The notes beneath the pieces were generated by a model. The model searched no databases and was not told the DNA's origin. It saw nothing but the letters and a program-made list of their open reading frames with translations. A DNA stretch of 64,000 bases from Piper betle (Eukaryota > Streptophyta > Magnoliopsida > Piperales > Piperaceae), in NCBI GenBank assembly GCA_033002965.1, contig JAURVB010014748.1:1-64000 (forward strand), written 5' to 3'. The translations under genes and the position numbers were made by a program. Within the stretch, counting starts at the first letter, position 1; each line of letters opens with the position of its first letter. Of this stretch, positions 1-12,683 are shown piece by piece.

Positions 1-720
1 AGGATGTATATGCTATGGAAGTGAGTTTGATGCTGGATTTTTGATTGGTGTTCTGGGTATTTATGTTGGGTAGGTTTGAAACTTGTAACCATGGATGGGC
101 GTTTGTCGCGATGGCATAGCGGGAAGTCGGGGACTTGGAAGCCCAATTAATTATTTGTGCTTGTTCTGTTGCAGCCGAATCGCCGTCGAGAAGGGGATGG
201 CTCTATTTTTGCGTATAACAACAGGACGACAAGCTGTGACTGCTAGGCAACAGATCTCAAAGATAGAGGAGAACGCTGCTGCTCATGTTGAGTTGCAGGA
301 AGTTATAATGGTAGCTGGTCCCATCTCTCTTAGTGACGATGGTGGGTGTTACGTTACATGTGAAATGGTGACTGCGTAGATATTTTTTGTGTTTGATGCA
401 CTTTGATTGGCCCTTCGGTTGTTTCCTTGTCTGGATGAGCAAGGTGATGTCCGTCGGCGGCAGCGTTCAAATGGCCGGAGATTGGAAGGCTGACTTTGAT
501 TATGTGGTTTTACCTCGTTTTATATCGGATTCATTTGCATTCGAGTACTTATTTCTCCTTAATAAAATCAGCTGAGTTCGTAAATTAGTTTCGCAAATTG
601 AGTTCACAAGTATGAAACGTCGATTTGCTCTGTAATTGGCACTGCTGCATGCAAGGAACAGGACGTACGTTTCTATGCTTGTATACGGCGTTTCAACTCC
701 GTCTACCATTTAGTTCGATG
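1..720. other. Unassigned; possibly the tail of an upstream gene
   Basis: No recognisable protein is encoded. Base composition is more balanced than in the AT-rich DNA that follows. There is a plausible splice acceptor near 160-173 (pyrimidine-rich tract then CAG), followed by a short open stretch that ends soon after. This would fit the last exon and 3' untranslated region of a plus-strand gene lying off the left edge. I cannot name that gene, and the short reading frames here match no family I know. Confidence 0.2.
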
Positions 721-3700
721 TCGCTCGACGGGAAAAAATAAAAAAATGGAAATGGTAAAATCAACGGGATGGATGGAAAGAAACTAGTCATTCCTTTTTA
801 CATTTTGCAGTCGTTCAGGTTTATATAGCGTGGGCTTCATGTTCTGGTATCAACATTGAGAACTAGTGGTATCTAAATGTGGATGCCATAATTCTGTATG
901 CAAAGACGATTAGGAGGCAATGTTGATACCAAATTTAAGAACTTTGTTCTCTAGCAATTAAGCAATGCTTAATGTACCGCTGTTTTAACTTTTATGAATC
1001 GTGGGTGTTCATCCCGAGTGCCTGTTGAAACCTATGCCCAATTTTTGAAGGTGGAACTCGTGTAATGGTACGTACAAGCATCTACTTTGCGCACTTCATT
1101 GTGACGATACAAAAAGAAGAAGGATTTTTAGTTTTATATATTTTCATATTTTTAAGTAAGGCTAGAAGGCGGTTGGGTGTAGAAGATACTTTGCCGCACC
1201 TACCGAATTCTAGGATCTAAGATTAAAAAAGTCATAGCCACGAATAGGTCTCCTTACAAAACATGGCCGCTTTTGTGATGGCTAACTTGCCAATCTAATG
1301 TTGTAGGAAAGTGTAGTTGCATTCTACAATTAATATCCTTATTTTATTTGAGTAGTTGCATGGCAACGATAGCAGTTGATTGATACTTACACAAAGGATT
1401 TGGAATTAACAAGGAAGTGAAAAACATGGGAAAAAAGCGAGTGAATCAAGATTTCACGGACCCTCGTACAATATGCGCCATTCGAGGGCATCCATTGATC
1501 CTTTATTTTCCAAGTAAGTTTCATATTAATCCATTCAAACGTGGAAGAGAGCAAGCTCGGCTGCGTACATACATTAGGGCTGCAAGCAAAGCAATGTAGA
1601 TTGAACGATCAAAAGTATTTATCATTATTATTTATCACTTTTATTTTTATTTATTATTATTGCACCATCTACCGTTTTCTGTACTGTAGCTATTGATTTC
1701 TAACCGTTTTGATTGTCAATAAGTAAATGGTTAACAATTATTAAGTTTTTATTTGAGCTTATAACTCTTTCACTACATAAAATTCATGCTAAGATCATAA
1801 ATTAGGTTTTACTTGTACTATAAATTTATATTAAACTGACCTTTAAAATTTTAATTAAATAAAATTTTAATTAAATATACTAATAATATTATTTTTTTAT
1901 TTATATAGATCAATCACACTAAACTTTTACTACAAAAATAAACCACCTTTAGCAAAATGGTAAATCGAGGCTTTTGTTATTATTGTTTTAAAATGAAAGT
2001 AGTTCAATTAAACTTTTTTATTTGACCATTTTTTCTAAACGGTAAAAAAAAAAATAGTTATTTTATTTCAATTTAATTCAAAACGGTCGTGTAGCTTGCT
2101 GAAGCCCTCTATCATATGTTGATATTTTGCATCCCACTTAGCGAGCATATTGGGAAGTAGAGTTATTTCATAGTAATACAAGGTGAGATTTTTTATACAA
2201 GCTATCTTAACCTCTTCAAAAAAATAAGTTTCCGTATATCTAGTATCACCATAAAAATCCTGTACAATTCAGCTCCTGTTCAAAAAGATAAGTTTCCTTA
2301 TATCTAATATCACCATAAAAATTCTGTTCAAAAAGATAAGTTTCCGTAAAAAATATCCCTTAAATCCTATTTAATAGCATCAAAAAAATATCCCTTTGCA
2401 TGGTGCCTTCAATTCAGCTCCATGAGCTAATTTGCAGCAACCTAAACCCCATTCTGCAAAAATAATCAAATCAGCTTGTTTACATCTTACAAATGCCCTC
2501 CCTAAGCTACCATCTAAAAGAAAATACGCTTAAGCCACAGAAGGTGCAACAAAATATCAATCGTTCATCCTTGTCACAAAATGAGTAAGAGCATCAACTA
2601 ACATATTCCTTCTTTTGAGCACATCACTTGTAGGTAAATAATTTTGTGCCAGCCTCAATCTCAGCAACAAGGGTCTCGTCGAAATACTTTGTTCCACCAA
2701 CTACGCCAATCAATAAAATTAGGTCCTCTGTCAATCACCACTAGAAAATTATTTCACTTTCAGCATGTGAGATTGAAGATTATTGTGTTCGGAAGGATGC
2801 TCGCGGTGATAAGTTTTTTATTAAGGCAATAAACGGTCGGTCCCGAGAAAGGGAACAAATGCAGGCCACCCATATAAATGGAACAAATCCCTACCACCCA
2901 GCAATATCTAGAGTCCATATTTTGTGGTAGTACGATCAGGAATCATTTCCTACATCACTCACCTTCCACGTGTAGTTGCTGCCAACTCCAGGACTTGGAT
3001 TGGGCTTTTCACTTTCGCCTTGTTCTGCCTTTCTTCTCTTCTGTGTTCCTCCTGTCCTTAATCCATTTTCTAATTTTACAAATCGTAGGTATTTTTTTAT
3101 TATAATTTCATTATTATGTATTTAATTTACAAGCCAATTTTCTTCTTTATATTTCAAAGTATATATATATATAAGGTTAGACTTTTTTTTAAGAATGAGG
3201 ACTAACTATATGATAAAATAAAAAGGCTATATATTGTCTCGATGAGACCTATATATTCATTTTTATAAGATTGTAGAATATTAACATTGAAGTTTATTTT
3301 GTGAAATATTGAAGATAAAATATTTTTTTGTCTATTTTAAATGATTTGGAATTAGAAAATGATAATTTTTTCAAGAAAGAGAAGGGGGTGATTTGAACCC
3401 TCTTGATTTTTTTAATAATATAATCTGTTTATTTGATCTATCTTAGGATTTAGATGATCAAAAAAAAAGAATTGAAGAAAATAAAGGACATTTGATTGGG
3501 CTTGGTGTACTGCAATACTGCATTGAGTTTTGAAGTAAAGAAGATATACGGAAATAAATTTGGACAGATGAAGGCGATAGTGGGCATATGAGCAGGAAGT
3601 TACTACTGGTCGTACGACCATGAAATATAAACTCGTAATACCTATATCTATTGGGGGATGGAACAAATCCTCCACAGGTCCACATCAAGACCGATACACA

Positions 3701-4142
3701 AACTATTTCCTACCGCCTACTAATTAATATCTTTCCTTCATATTTTTAACCTCGTCTCCACGCACTTCTAGGCCTCCGATATACCTGTGCGACGAGATTG
3801 AGGCCTCTTTAGAGTAGACCACCACACACCCCATTATCGTATCTAGCCCTCAACACATGGGATTACAATGAATTCAGATCAGAAACAATACCCTCAAACC
3901 AAGTTGTTTAACATAAGTTCATTCATTTGATTAAGATGCCTCATACCCAACCTCCTGCATCTACAAATTTATCAAATTTTTATAGTTTTGTATATATAAA
4001 AATATTTATAGATACCTGAGCTTAAAGCTGAGTTGGACATTGAATCGGACATTAACCGGTGACAAAGAGTCCATCTTATCAAATTATAATTTTAAATATT
4101 ATATTATATTATATTATACATATCACTTATCATTTTAAAATT
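721..4142. other. AT-rich intergenic DNA, no gene supported
   Basis: Mostly low-GC sequence with many stops in all frames. Small features include imperfect direct repeats near 2226-2400, a short (TA)n near 3163-3173 and poly-A/T runs. A 60-codon frame at 1417-1599 matches nothing I know and has no neighbouring exon signals. I see no RNA gene. Confidence 0.5.
2226..2400. repeat. Short imperfect tandem repeats
   Basis: The phrase AAGTTTCCNTATATCTA followed by ATCACCATAAAAAT recurs beginning near 2226 and 2290, with a third, shorter start near 2338. The spacing is unequal (about 64 then 48 bases), so this is a decayed local duplication and not a clean satellite. No function is evident. Confidence 0.5.
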
Positions 4143-4147
4143 AGGTA

Positions 4148-6847
4148 TGTAAAACTCACGATTCGAGTTAGGGTTTTATGGGTCGACCGTTATTTTTTCA
4201 AGTTGAGTCAGTTTCAGGACACGTGTACCGAGCCGATGCCAGTCGCGTGTATGAGCTATGAGGGTCATGCGTACCCAAGTATATGATGATAACGTCATGA
4301 ACACAGCAGAACAGAATGAGTTATCAGATATATGAGAGTATGCCAGTCATTTTTTTATTTTTATATATAATGGATCGTAGAATTAGTTTTAGGCCGTTTA
4401 TCGCGTTAGGACGCGTTACGGGCATTTTGGGTGGGTTGATAGTTCTAGAGCATATCATTACGATGTTTGGTATTTGTTTGATTTTACGGGATTTTTCCCG
4501 ATTTTTATGAATTTTTTTTAGGATTTAATACGACTTAGTTATTATACTTGACTCGAGCCAGAGACGAGTCAAGTAATATTTACGAGTTTGCCACCACACA
4601 CACCCTCGACCCTTCCTTTCTTCTTCCCCAAACCCTCGCCCGCGCCGCCCCTGTTCGCGCGCCACCGCCGCCACGGCCGACGCCGCCTGGCCGCTGATCG
4701 ACGCCGCCGAGCCCGACCACGGCGTCGCCCTGCCGCCCCGACCAGGTCCGGCCACCATCGGGCCGCCGCGACGCCGAAATCGCCACGCCTAGTGCCGCGG
4801 CTGCGTTTGGTCGCGTCGCCGATTCTGCCGCTGGCGACCGTCGCAGTGGTCATCCAGTGGTCGCCTCAGCACCACCGACCACCCAGCGACCCTCCTCGAC
4901 TGGAACGGAGGCCGTCGCCACTGTGGCCGGCCGGATCTAGCGACCCGTCGCCGCCGGCTCTGTTTTGCCATTTTCCGGCGAGCCGCCACCTCCATTGGCC
5001 ACGCTGATGTCATAAATGAGTCGAGCTTGCCGAGCCGGTTCCGAGGGTACCCAACACGACCACTTTCCGGCTAGTAGACGCCGCCGGCGATTGTCGCCGG
5101 AAAACCACCGGAAGCCGTTGGGAAACCGCCAGTAGCTGCTGGAAAACCGTCGGAAATTTCTGGAATTCGCTGGAATTCACCGGATCTTCCGTGGAGCTCA
5201 CCCAGTTGGACTCGATCGAACGCCGGACGCCGAGGAGCGCCGAATTCGAGCTCCGAGACGCGCGACGGAACCCTAGTCGTCGCCGATTGCCGACGACGTG
5301 AGGTATAATTACCTCCGATTGAGTTATTTAAAATTGAATATGATTGTTAGCATAGCATGCTAGAATTAACTAGTTGTCATGATGAATGTTAGCACAATAT
5401 GCTAGATTTGATTAACCGTCATGAGTAATGCTTAATTATGAGTAAAGGGATGATTGTATGATTTGGGTAATTGCGAATGAACAGTAAGTGATCTAATGAG
5501 GTAGATCGAGTCTCAGCATGATAAGTGATCACGAGATAACTTAGAAAAACACAGTAAAATTGGTATGAATAGGATGAGTTAGGATTATTTACTTTTATGA
5601 TTATTTGATTGGTCATTGTGATGGATGATGATGGTGTTGTGTGTGATTCATTGATTTTGATGCATCATGTAGTTAGTGGGCGTTAGTATTTAGTTTTGAT
5701 GTGTAGGTACGGAGTAGGAGCTCGCCGCCTAGGCGCGATGACACACTTGGAGCTTCTACCAGGTCCGTTAGGACTTCTCTCTGATTTTTATGATCTTGTC
5801 TATTGTATGTTTGAGTTATTGTCTGCAGGACGGGTTAAGTGGCGTTTTATCGGATCCCACTTAACTCGGGCCATTTAACCGAACATTTTCCGGATTAATA
5901 ACCCTCGAGGATGAGATCCCTCGAGGTTGATTTCGAAAACAAGATCCACCACAAGTTGCCTTCGGGCCTATTATATGAATCCCTACCCAGCCATATATAT
6001 ATATATAGTTTTCGCGTTTTCAGTGAGACGAGAGATGGAGAAATCGACTGCACGTACCATGCAGAGGATGCCGTGACAGTCAAAGCGGGCTCTGGATTAG
6101 TGCCAGCGGACTGTTCCATTCCCGAGGGATCCTGACAACTCCGCGTTTGAGTTCCTCACACCCGGAGAACGTGGAGGTTTACGGGTACTGTTTAGTACAG
6201 CGCATGTCCGGACTTGTGGTTCAAAGGGTACTAAAGGTGACTGCCTGAGAGTACTCGGCCTTCGTGCTCAAGGCCAGGAGAAATATGGAGGTAAGGAGAG
6301 GGCTTAGGATAAAGTTTCACGAGAAGTACTGAAAAAGAAGTGCTGAGAGTAGCACAGTACCAGCAGTAGGTCAGTAAGTTCGGGATGCTACCGGGTCTGC
6401 AGCCCAATGGCTCCTCAGTAGTGCCCTTCAGAGTGTTCACGTGGAGTATGATGTTTTCTTTCATATGAGAGTTTGCTCTCATAGCCAGCTTGTTATAGTT
6501 ATTTTATTTTCCGGACCAGTAACACTTGTTACTGACGTGTTTTTATACTATATGTAGGTAATAATCACGAGTTGGAGGAGCCAGCTTGGACGAAGGAGCA
6601 ATGAGGTCTTGTACACACACATGTTAGATTTCTGAATGTTTAATATTGTATTATTATGTTATTATATTGTGAATGACATGATTAAATGTTTGAGCATGAT
6701 GATATGATGTGAATGAAATGCTAAGACACGATAACAGAATGCAAAAATATGATCAGAGTTGAGCAGCGGAAGCGTAGTGGGTTGAGACCCAAGCTTCAGA
6801 ATGAATTCATAATATGTTAGATTTTGTGTGAATGAAATCATAGATGC

Positions 6848-6887
<40 letters not shown>

Positions 6888-7165
6888 TTGACAGGGCGGG
6901 CCCATAATTGCACTTTTAGGGGAGACCCTGACGGTTTTATTTCTGGATTTTTACCGTAATTGTAATGATGTGAAAATTGGTTGCATGTCATCCATGTAGT
7001 ATCATGTTAGGGTTTTATGAATTTATCCATGCATGACAAGTCGTATCTACATATTAAGACGCCGAGATTGGATCCATATGAGTTAGGTTCGGGTTAGCCG
7101 ACCTAACCGGGGCGGGTAACATGCCGGTTCGGTTCACGAGTGTGAACCGGATTTGGGGTGTTATA
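4148..7165. mobile_element. Solo LTR, family 1, copy 1 (3.0 kb), TSD AGGTA
   Basis: The block starts TGTAAAACTC and ends GGGTGTTATA. It is flanked by a perfect 5-bp duplication, AGGTA at 4143-4147 and 7166-7170, the classic signature of retroviral-type integration. A second copy of the same sequence lies at 55037-57890 with its own 5-bp duplication. No internal gag-pol region, primer-binding site or second LTR follows, so this is a solo LTR left by LTR-LTR recombination. The inside has a strongly C-rich stretch (about 4600-5300) that gives long spurious reading frames, and a conserved palindromic pair at 5902-5926. LTR length and ends are compatible with Ty3-type elements, but the lineage cannot be assigned without pol. 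Orientation is uncertain because both ends look alike. Confidence 0.88.
6854..6882. repeat. (TA)n microsatellite inside the solo LTR
   Basis: An uninterrupted run of about 14 TA units lies inside the LTR at 4148-7165. It is a simple repeat with no assigned role. Confidence 0.85.
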
Positions 7166-7584
7166 AGGTATGACTTAAATTTTTATATTATTTTAACTAA
7201 TAATTAGTATTTAATTTTTAAAATGAAAATTTTACAAATTTCATTTTTTAAAATTCTAATAATTTAATTAGTATTTAATAAAATAATAATAAAAAATATA
7301 TTTTCAATATTTGATAAATTATTTTATTTATAAATTTTTAATATGGTTTAACGGGGTCAACGGGGTTGAAGTGAATCTACTATCCCCGTACCACGTACTG
7401 GTATGGTCACCTCAGTCACCGGCACTCTATTTAAAAACTATAGATCAAACCACAGAACCGGACATGAGATTGCTTCGCCCCGCCACCGGAGAAGAGTACC
7501 ATCGGTGGTGGCCAAGCAGGTAGCCGCCGTAGTCTCTTCTTCCTCTTCTACAATGGATCGGTAGCGACAGAGACCGTGAAGAAG

Positions 7585-10500
7585 ATGAGTTCTTTTGCCG
7601 TCAAATCGGCGGCAAGCAGCTCTCGCTTGTCTTCTTCTTCTCCATTGAGGCTTGCCATGCTCCACTCCACCCCTGCCGTCGACCGCAAGAGGCGCACTCA
7701 CTGGGACTCTGTAACCTTCCTTTCCTCCCTGCTTCCATTTATCTTTTTTGCTTTACTTTGTGCATTTTTAGGTTTGGACTCTTTGGTTATGTGGTACTAA
7801 CTTAACTGGGTAGTGAGCAAGATGGTTTCTTTTTGTTCTTAGTTCCGTTAGTTGTCGCCTCCACCACGCCAACCCCCTCCCCCTCCCTTCCCTATTTTTG
7901 ATGCTGGGTAGTTTGAAAACTATTGGTTCCACTCCAGTTTGTCATCCTATTGTGGTGTACAATAAAGCAAAAATAAAAAAGAAAAAAATCGGCAATTAGT
8001 ATTTGAAAACCTTCTTAAGGTGCTTGGTGTCGTTAACGTTGGTCTATTTTATTCTTTACGATGTGACTCACTATGGAAGCTTGAAATACTATTACTGTTC
8101 TTGGGTTTTCGTGGCGTCTAGTTGATTAGCATTCACATACACTTATCATGTTTTGGCTTTTGCAATGGCATTATTGAGGAGAAGATGGATATACGGGGTA
8201 ATATAAATAAATTATATGCGGAGCTTGAATGCCATAAAATTTAAATTTTGAGACCTGAAGAAGATTGCTGATTTCATGTATGAGTCAACTGTTGCCTCCT
8301 TGTCGATTTCTTGATCATGGTTTGTCTTTTCCTTTTGTAGGCTGCAGGCGCTGGTAATTCATCTAAAAAAGTAGCATCCACAACTTTTCCAATGCATCCA
8401 TGAGCTTACATCTTAAAGTTCAATATTTAGGAGCATGCATGAATGTTAAAATGGCAATTTAATACTAGATTGTAGCAGCATTGAGTTACTTTGAATTAAA
8501 CAGCATCATCTTCCATCAAAAAACTAAGCAAAAAAGGAAAAATAGTGTGTCGCTGGCAAATTCGTATAAGATTGAGTTCTCTCTTTAAGTGGTGACATGG
8601 AGCAGCATATTTTCTTCCTTGTAGGCCCAGTGTGTAGTTTATTCTTCATTTTTGGGGTAGTTTGATGGGAAACCACAGGTTCGATTTGGTTTTTTGAGCT
8701 TATCTCTGGTATGATGTAGTAATCAAATAAGGAAGGTTAAAAAATGCAAGTGCCCCCTCTTTCTAGTAGGTCCTATGAGACAAATTATCTCTTACAAGGA
8801 ATCTAGTACTTTTTCTTCGTTTTATAACTAATTTTATTGCGTGCTGTTCATTTGTGATGATTGTCATAAGTACCAGAGAGACATCAATTTAACCCCACCC
8901 TTTTTATTGATTTCATTTATTTAGTAACTTGGTTTATTAGCATCTTCATTGCATATCATCCTCTAAAACTTTCCCAGATTAGTAAATAGCAGAGCTCACA
9001 AGTTGCGTGGGATTACCAATGGCAATGCTCTAGCTTAATAGTTTAAATTATTCTTCATCTGATGTTGCATAAAAGATGCTTCACTTGTCCTTAAATGAAA
9101 AATGCATCACTAGAGGCTAGTCATCTTTGGTAGCAAGAACTTGTAGTCTGGGCAATGAGGATGGATGAGGGAGCTGTTTGTGTTAGACATACATTTAGAC
9201 ATTGGGATCTTCTAAATAATTTCCTCTGGAAGGGATTACCAATGGCAATGCTCTAGCTTAATAGTTTAAATTATTCTTCATCTGATGTTGAATAAAAGAT
9301 GCTTTGCTTGTCCTTAAATGAAAAATGCAACACTAGAGGCTAGTCATATGCGGTAGCAAGAACTTGTAGTATGGGCAATGAGGATGGATGAGGGAGCTCT
9401 TTGTGTTAGACATACATTTAGACATTGGTATCTTCTAAAAATTTTTATCTGGAAGGGATTACCAATGGCAATGCTCTAGCTTAATAGTTTAAATTATTCT
9501 TCATCTGATGTTGCATAAAAGATGCTTTGCTTGTCCTTAAATGAAAAATGCATCACTAGAGGCTAGTCATTTGCGGTAGCAAGAACCGGTCTGGGCAATG
9601 AGGATGGATGAGGGAGCCCTTTGTGTTAGACATACATTTAGATATTGGGATCTTCTAAAAAAATTCATCTAGAAGGGACTTCAATCTCGTATTTTCTTCA
9701 TATTTAGTCTTTCAGAGAATTAATATATGTTGAGTTGTCCCTCTTCCGTAAATACATGAAATTGTAACCTTATTTTGGGCAAAAATTAAGATTTTGTAGA
9801 TTTGCTTTGTTGAAAGGAATAAAAGCAATGTCAGACGTTTTTCTTCTTTAATTTTGGGTTTTAGAGAAAAAGGGTGACGAAAAGAGAGAGAAAAATTGTG
9901 TGGCTTAAAGAAAGGTGAATGTTTTATTGAGATTCGTTTGCAATTGTCAATGGTAATTTTGCTAAGTTCTTAATCCGTTATTCTCTATTTTCTTTAGTTG
10001 TGATTAATAACAATTTTGTAGAAATTATAATAAATTAGTATTGGGGAGTTTGTTTTCTCATGGATATTTTTTATATCAAAGTTGTGATATAGTGAATTTA
10101 ATCCGGTCATTTGCCCTGTGGCTTTTTCCCAAATTTGAGGTTTTCCACGTAAAATTTGGTTTGTCCATTTTGGTTAGTATTTCTTTTCGCCTTGATCTTC
10201 TAGCACTAGGCGTCAGCCCCATACATGGTTTTACGACTTTGTGGAGACAGGGGAAATTTTGACTTAGTTTTTAGTGATGATGAAGAAGTCGAGACAATAT
10301 TTCGCTCTGCATTCAAAGGAGCACGGTTCTCCTACTGGTCTTCAACTGGGGAAGAAGATTTTTGTAATGAGAAAGCTTCATGGAATTGGCGGTCTAGGGT
10401 GGAAGATGATTATTATCCTTCTTCATATAACCAAAAAAATACTGTGCATTTAAAAGATTTAGCAGCTGATCTTCATGTACTTGGGCTAAGTACTACTGCT

Positions 10501-10895
10501 CCACTGGAACTGGAAAAAGTTAAAAATGTGTAAGTAGCACGATATTGATGAGCACTTTCCTTTTTTACTGCTAGAATGATTGAGTTTATTCATCAAAACT
10601 ATTCATATTCATGCTTTACTCTTAGAAATAGTATTAGCGTCTTGTACCGTAATCTGAGCATGAGATATTTTACCATTCAGATATCGAGCCTGTGCTCTAA
10701 AATGGCATCCAGATCGTCACCAAGGTTCCACAAAGGTAATATCGTAACTTTTAAAGTTTCTTGGGTGTTATCGCTAATTCACTAGTCTCTTCTGCTTATC
10801 CTCGTAAGTTCAATACACAGGTTGCTGCAGAAGAGAAGTTTAAGCGCTGCAGTGCTGCCTATCAATCTTTGTGTGATAAGCTGGCAGTGGCTTAA
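7585..10895 (+). CDS. J-domain (DnaJ-like) protein, one internal exon unresolved
   Basis: A type III J-protein whose J domain is at the C-terminus. Visible exons are 7585-7710, about 10251-10529, 10681-10735 and 10821-10895 (stop TAA). The last three join in phase through GT-AG sites. The short C-terminal J region contains the HPD tripeptide within KWHPDRHQG, the motif that stimulates Hsp70 ATPase, then AEEKFKRCSAAYQSL, which fits helix III. Exon 1 encodes a Ser/Ala/Arg-rich leader, MSSFAVKSAASSSRL, that looks like an organelle presequence, ending in RKRRTHWDS. The ATG at 7585 is the first in frame. The join from exon 1 (phase 0) to the next visible exon does not work directly: no acceptor near 10250-10275 restores phase. 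A further exon must therefore lie in the 2.5-kb intron, or the gene is damaged. The exon start at 10251 is my best guess. J-domain identity is strong; the overall model is incomplete. Confidence 0.72.
9011..9679. repeat. Three tandem copies of a 223-bp unit in the J-protein intron
   Basis: The unit beginning GATTACCAATGGCAATGC starts at 9011, 9234 and 9457, an exact period of 223 bases. The third copy ends near 9679. Copies differ by scattered substitutions and a small deletion in the third (around 9585-9592). The array sits in the large intron between exon 1 and the J-domain exons and encodes nothing recognisable. Confidence 0.92.
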
Positions 10896-12683
10896 GGACA
10901 TGGCTCTGGCAGGTAGAAGGCCTATTTATGTAGGAGTTATCATTCCTCGTCATGTGGTCAAAAATTAAACAAAGATAGCCTTTAGAAGCTGACGTAATTA
11001 GGTTCTGGGTTTTGCTTATGAGAGATCATCTGTACTATTAGGCTACAAAATTGTGAATCTGCTAACGTAGCTGTTGTAGTGTTGCATAACTATACTTCTG
11101 TTCTGTGGAGGTAATGGATTATATGTAATATGCATAATTCAAGATCCAAAATTATGCAGTATTTTGCCATTCTAGTTCGGTTGAAAAAATATTTTGGACC
11201 ATGAACCACATTATATACCCCAAGAGATTTAACAGGGGCACGTAAATTGTTAGATTTTGATTTAGAAAATCGAGCTTCAATCTTACTAAATATGATATTT
11301 TGTTTAGTATCAAAATATATGAGCTTCCGATAATAATGATGTATGAAGGTGAATGTTTTTTTCCTTTTCATGTTCTGTAAAAGGTGGAGGGTTGGTGTGA
11401 AGAAAGATATATGGCTATTTAAAATTTTATCATTTATAATTGTATAGATCTTAATTTAGGATTCATGCTCCCAATACCCTTTGGGTATCGGGTGAAAAAG
11501 AAAATAATGAGGGTGATGATTCTACTAATAGCTCGACTCTTTTTCTCAGCTGTCCTCATTGCTATTTATCTAAACAGAGCATTGTAAAACTCAAGTCACA
11601 AATTGATGTCATTGCACCCATCTAGATAGTTGATAATGGCGGGTTTTTTAGAGATGTCGTTTCTTTACATGCTAATTCTGTTGTTCATTTGAATTTTATA
11701 TAATAACTGCAATTTCGAACCAAATCCAGAGGCTTTTTTTTGCAGCGGTAACTGTGAGTGTTTGCAGTTAAGATTGTGTCATCCAAATTTTCGTTGTATA
11801 CATGTAAACAATATTTTAATGGGTATAATTTTTATTGGGCGTAAACGTTGTAAGTGTGAATAAGTGTAAATAATTTTTTTGATAGGTGAAAATGAGAATA
11901 CTTTGGACATGTATGTCAACAATGCGCAGGCACTGCTTGAATTGAAAAAACGTGGTGGGTGGGGGGAGTCCGTGAAAAAGTTGTGACAGGTGTAGAAAAA
12001 GTCGTAGCAGATGTATAAAGGAAAAAAGAAAAAAACTAAAAGGCATGCAAGGGACGGAACTACCAAGCCTCAGCCCAAGGGTAGTCTGAGTGTTTCTAAA
12101 TTAGTTAGCTTAAATTTAAATTAATATTATATTATATTATTTAATTCAAGTTTTTGCGGCCTAAAAATTCATTTTACAAAATTATTTTGCTCATACTTGA
12201 TTAATTTAATTGCCAATCAAGCTTACTTAAAGCAGAATGATTTATTCCTATTAATATATTTAGTTGGTTACTTATATTGCAATGTCTAGTTTCTTATGTT
12301 AGACGATCTATATATTCGATTTATCGGATGGGGTCTATGTCTACAGCTCTGATTCATATCTAAATACTATTTTCCAACTTTGATTTTGGTCATGATTGTA
12401 TAGATTCCGACATCAATTACTTTTAATTTGATACTAAATTTTTTATCAAGACTATTGTGGCATATTAGACACAACCAATTGAATAAAAGCAAGCAAATCG
12501 GGCGAAATTAAATATGTTGTGAGTTTAAATACGTCAAAGCTCAATAAAATAATTATTTATTATATTATTATTAAAAAATATTATTTATATATATATAATT
12601 TATTTTTTTATGGGAGGTGTAAGAACCAACCATAGGCGTATTACAACGCAGCAGGGCAATGCAGGGTGTGTTGAGGTGATCAA
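10896..12683. other. Intergenic spacer between J-protein and Nudix genes
   Basis: AT-rich DNA. Its first part is presumably the 3' untranslated region of the J-domain gene. Its last 150 bases, with TATA-like runs near 12587-12600, would hold the promoter of the Nudix gene. No gene, RNA or clear transposon end was found. Confidence 0.5.

Noticed and set aside
2226..2400. CRISPR-like spacing of short direct repeats
   Set aside because: This is plant nuclear DNA; spacing is irregular and the repeats are imperfect.
3355..3425. tRNA-like T-arm sequence (GGGTTCAAATC on the minus strand)
   Set aside because: No acceptor stem, D-arm or anticodon arm could be folded around it.
4525..5201. Many overlapping 60-140-codon frames on both strands
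   Set aside because: They lie in the C-rich core of a solo LTR with a target duplication; open frames arise from lack of AT-rich stops, and none has family features.
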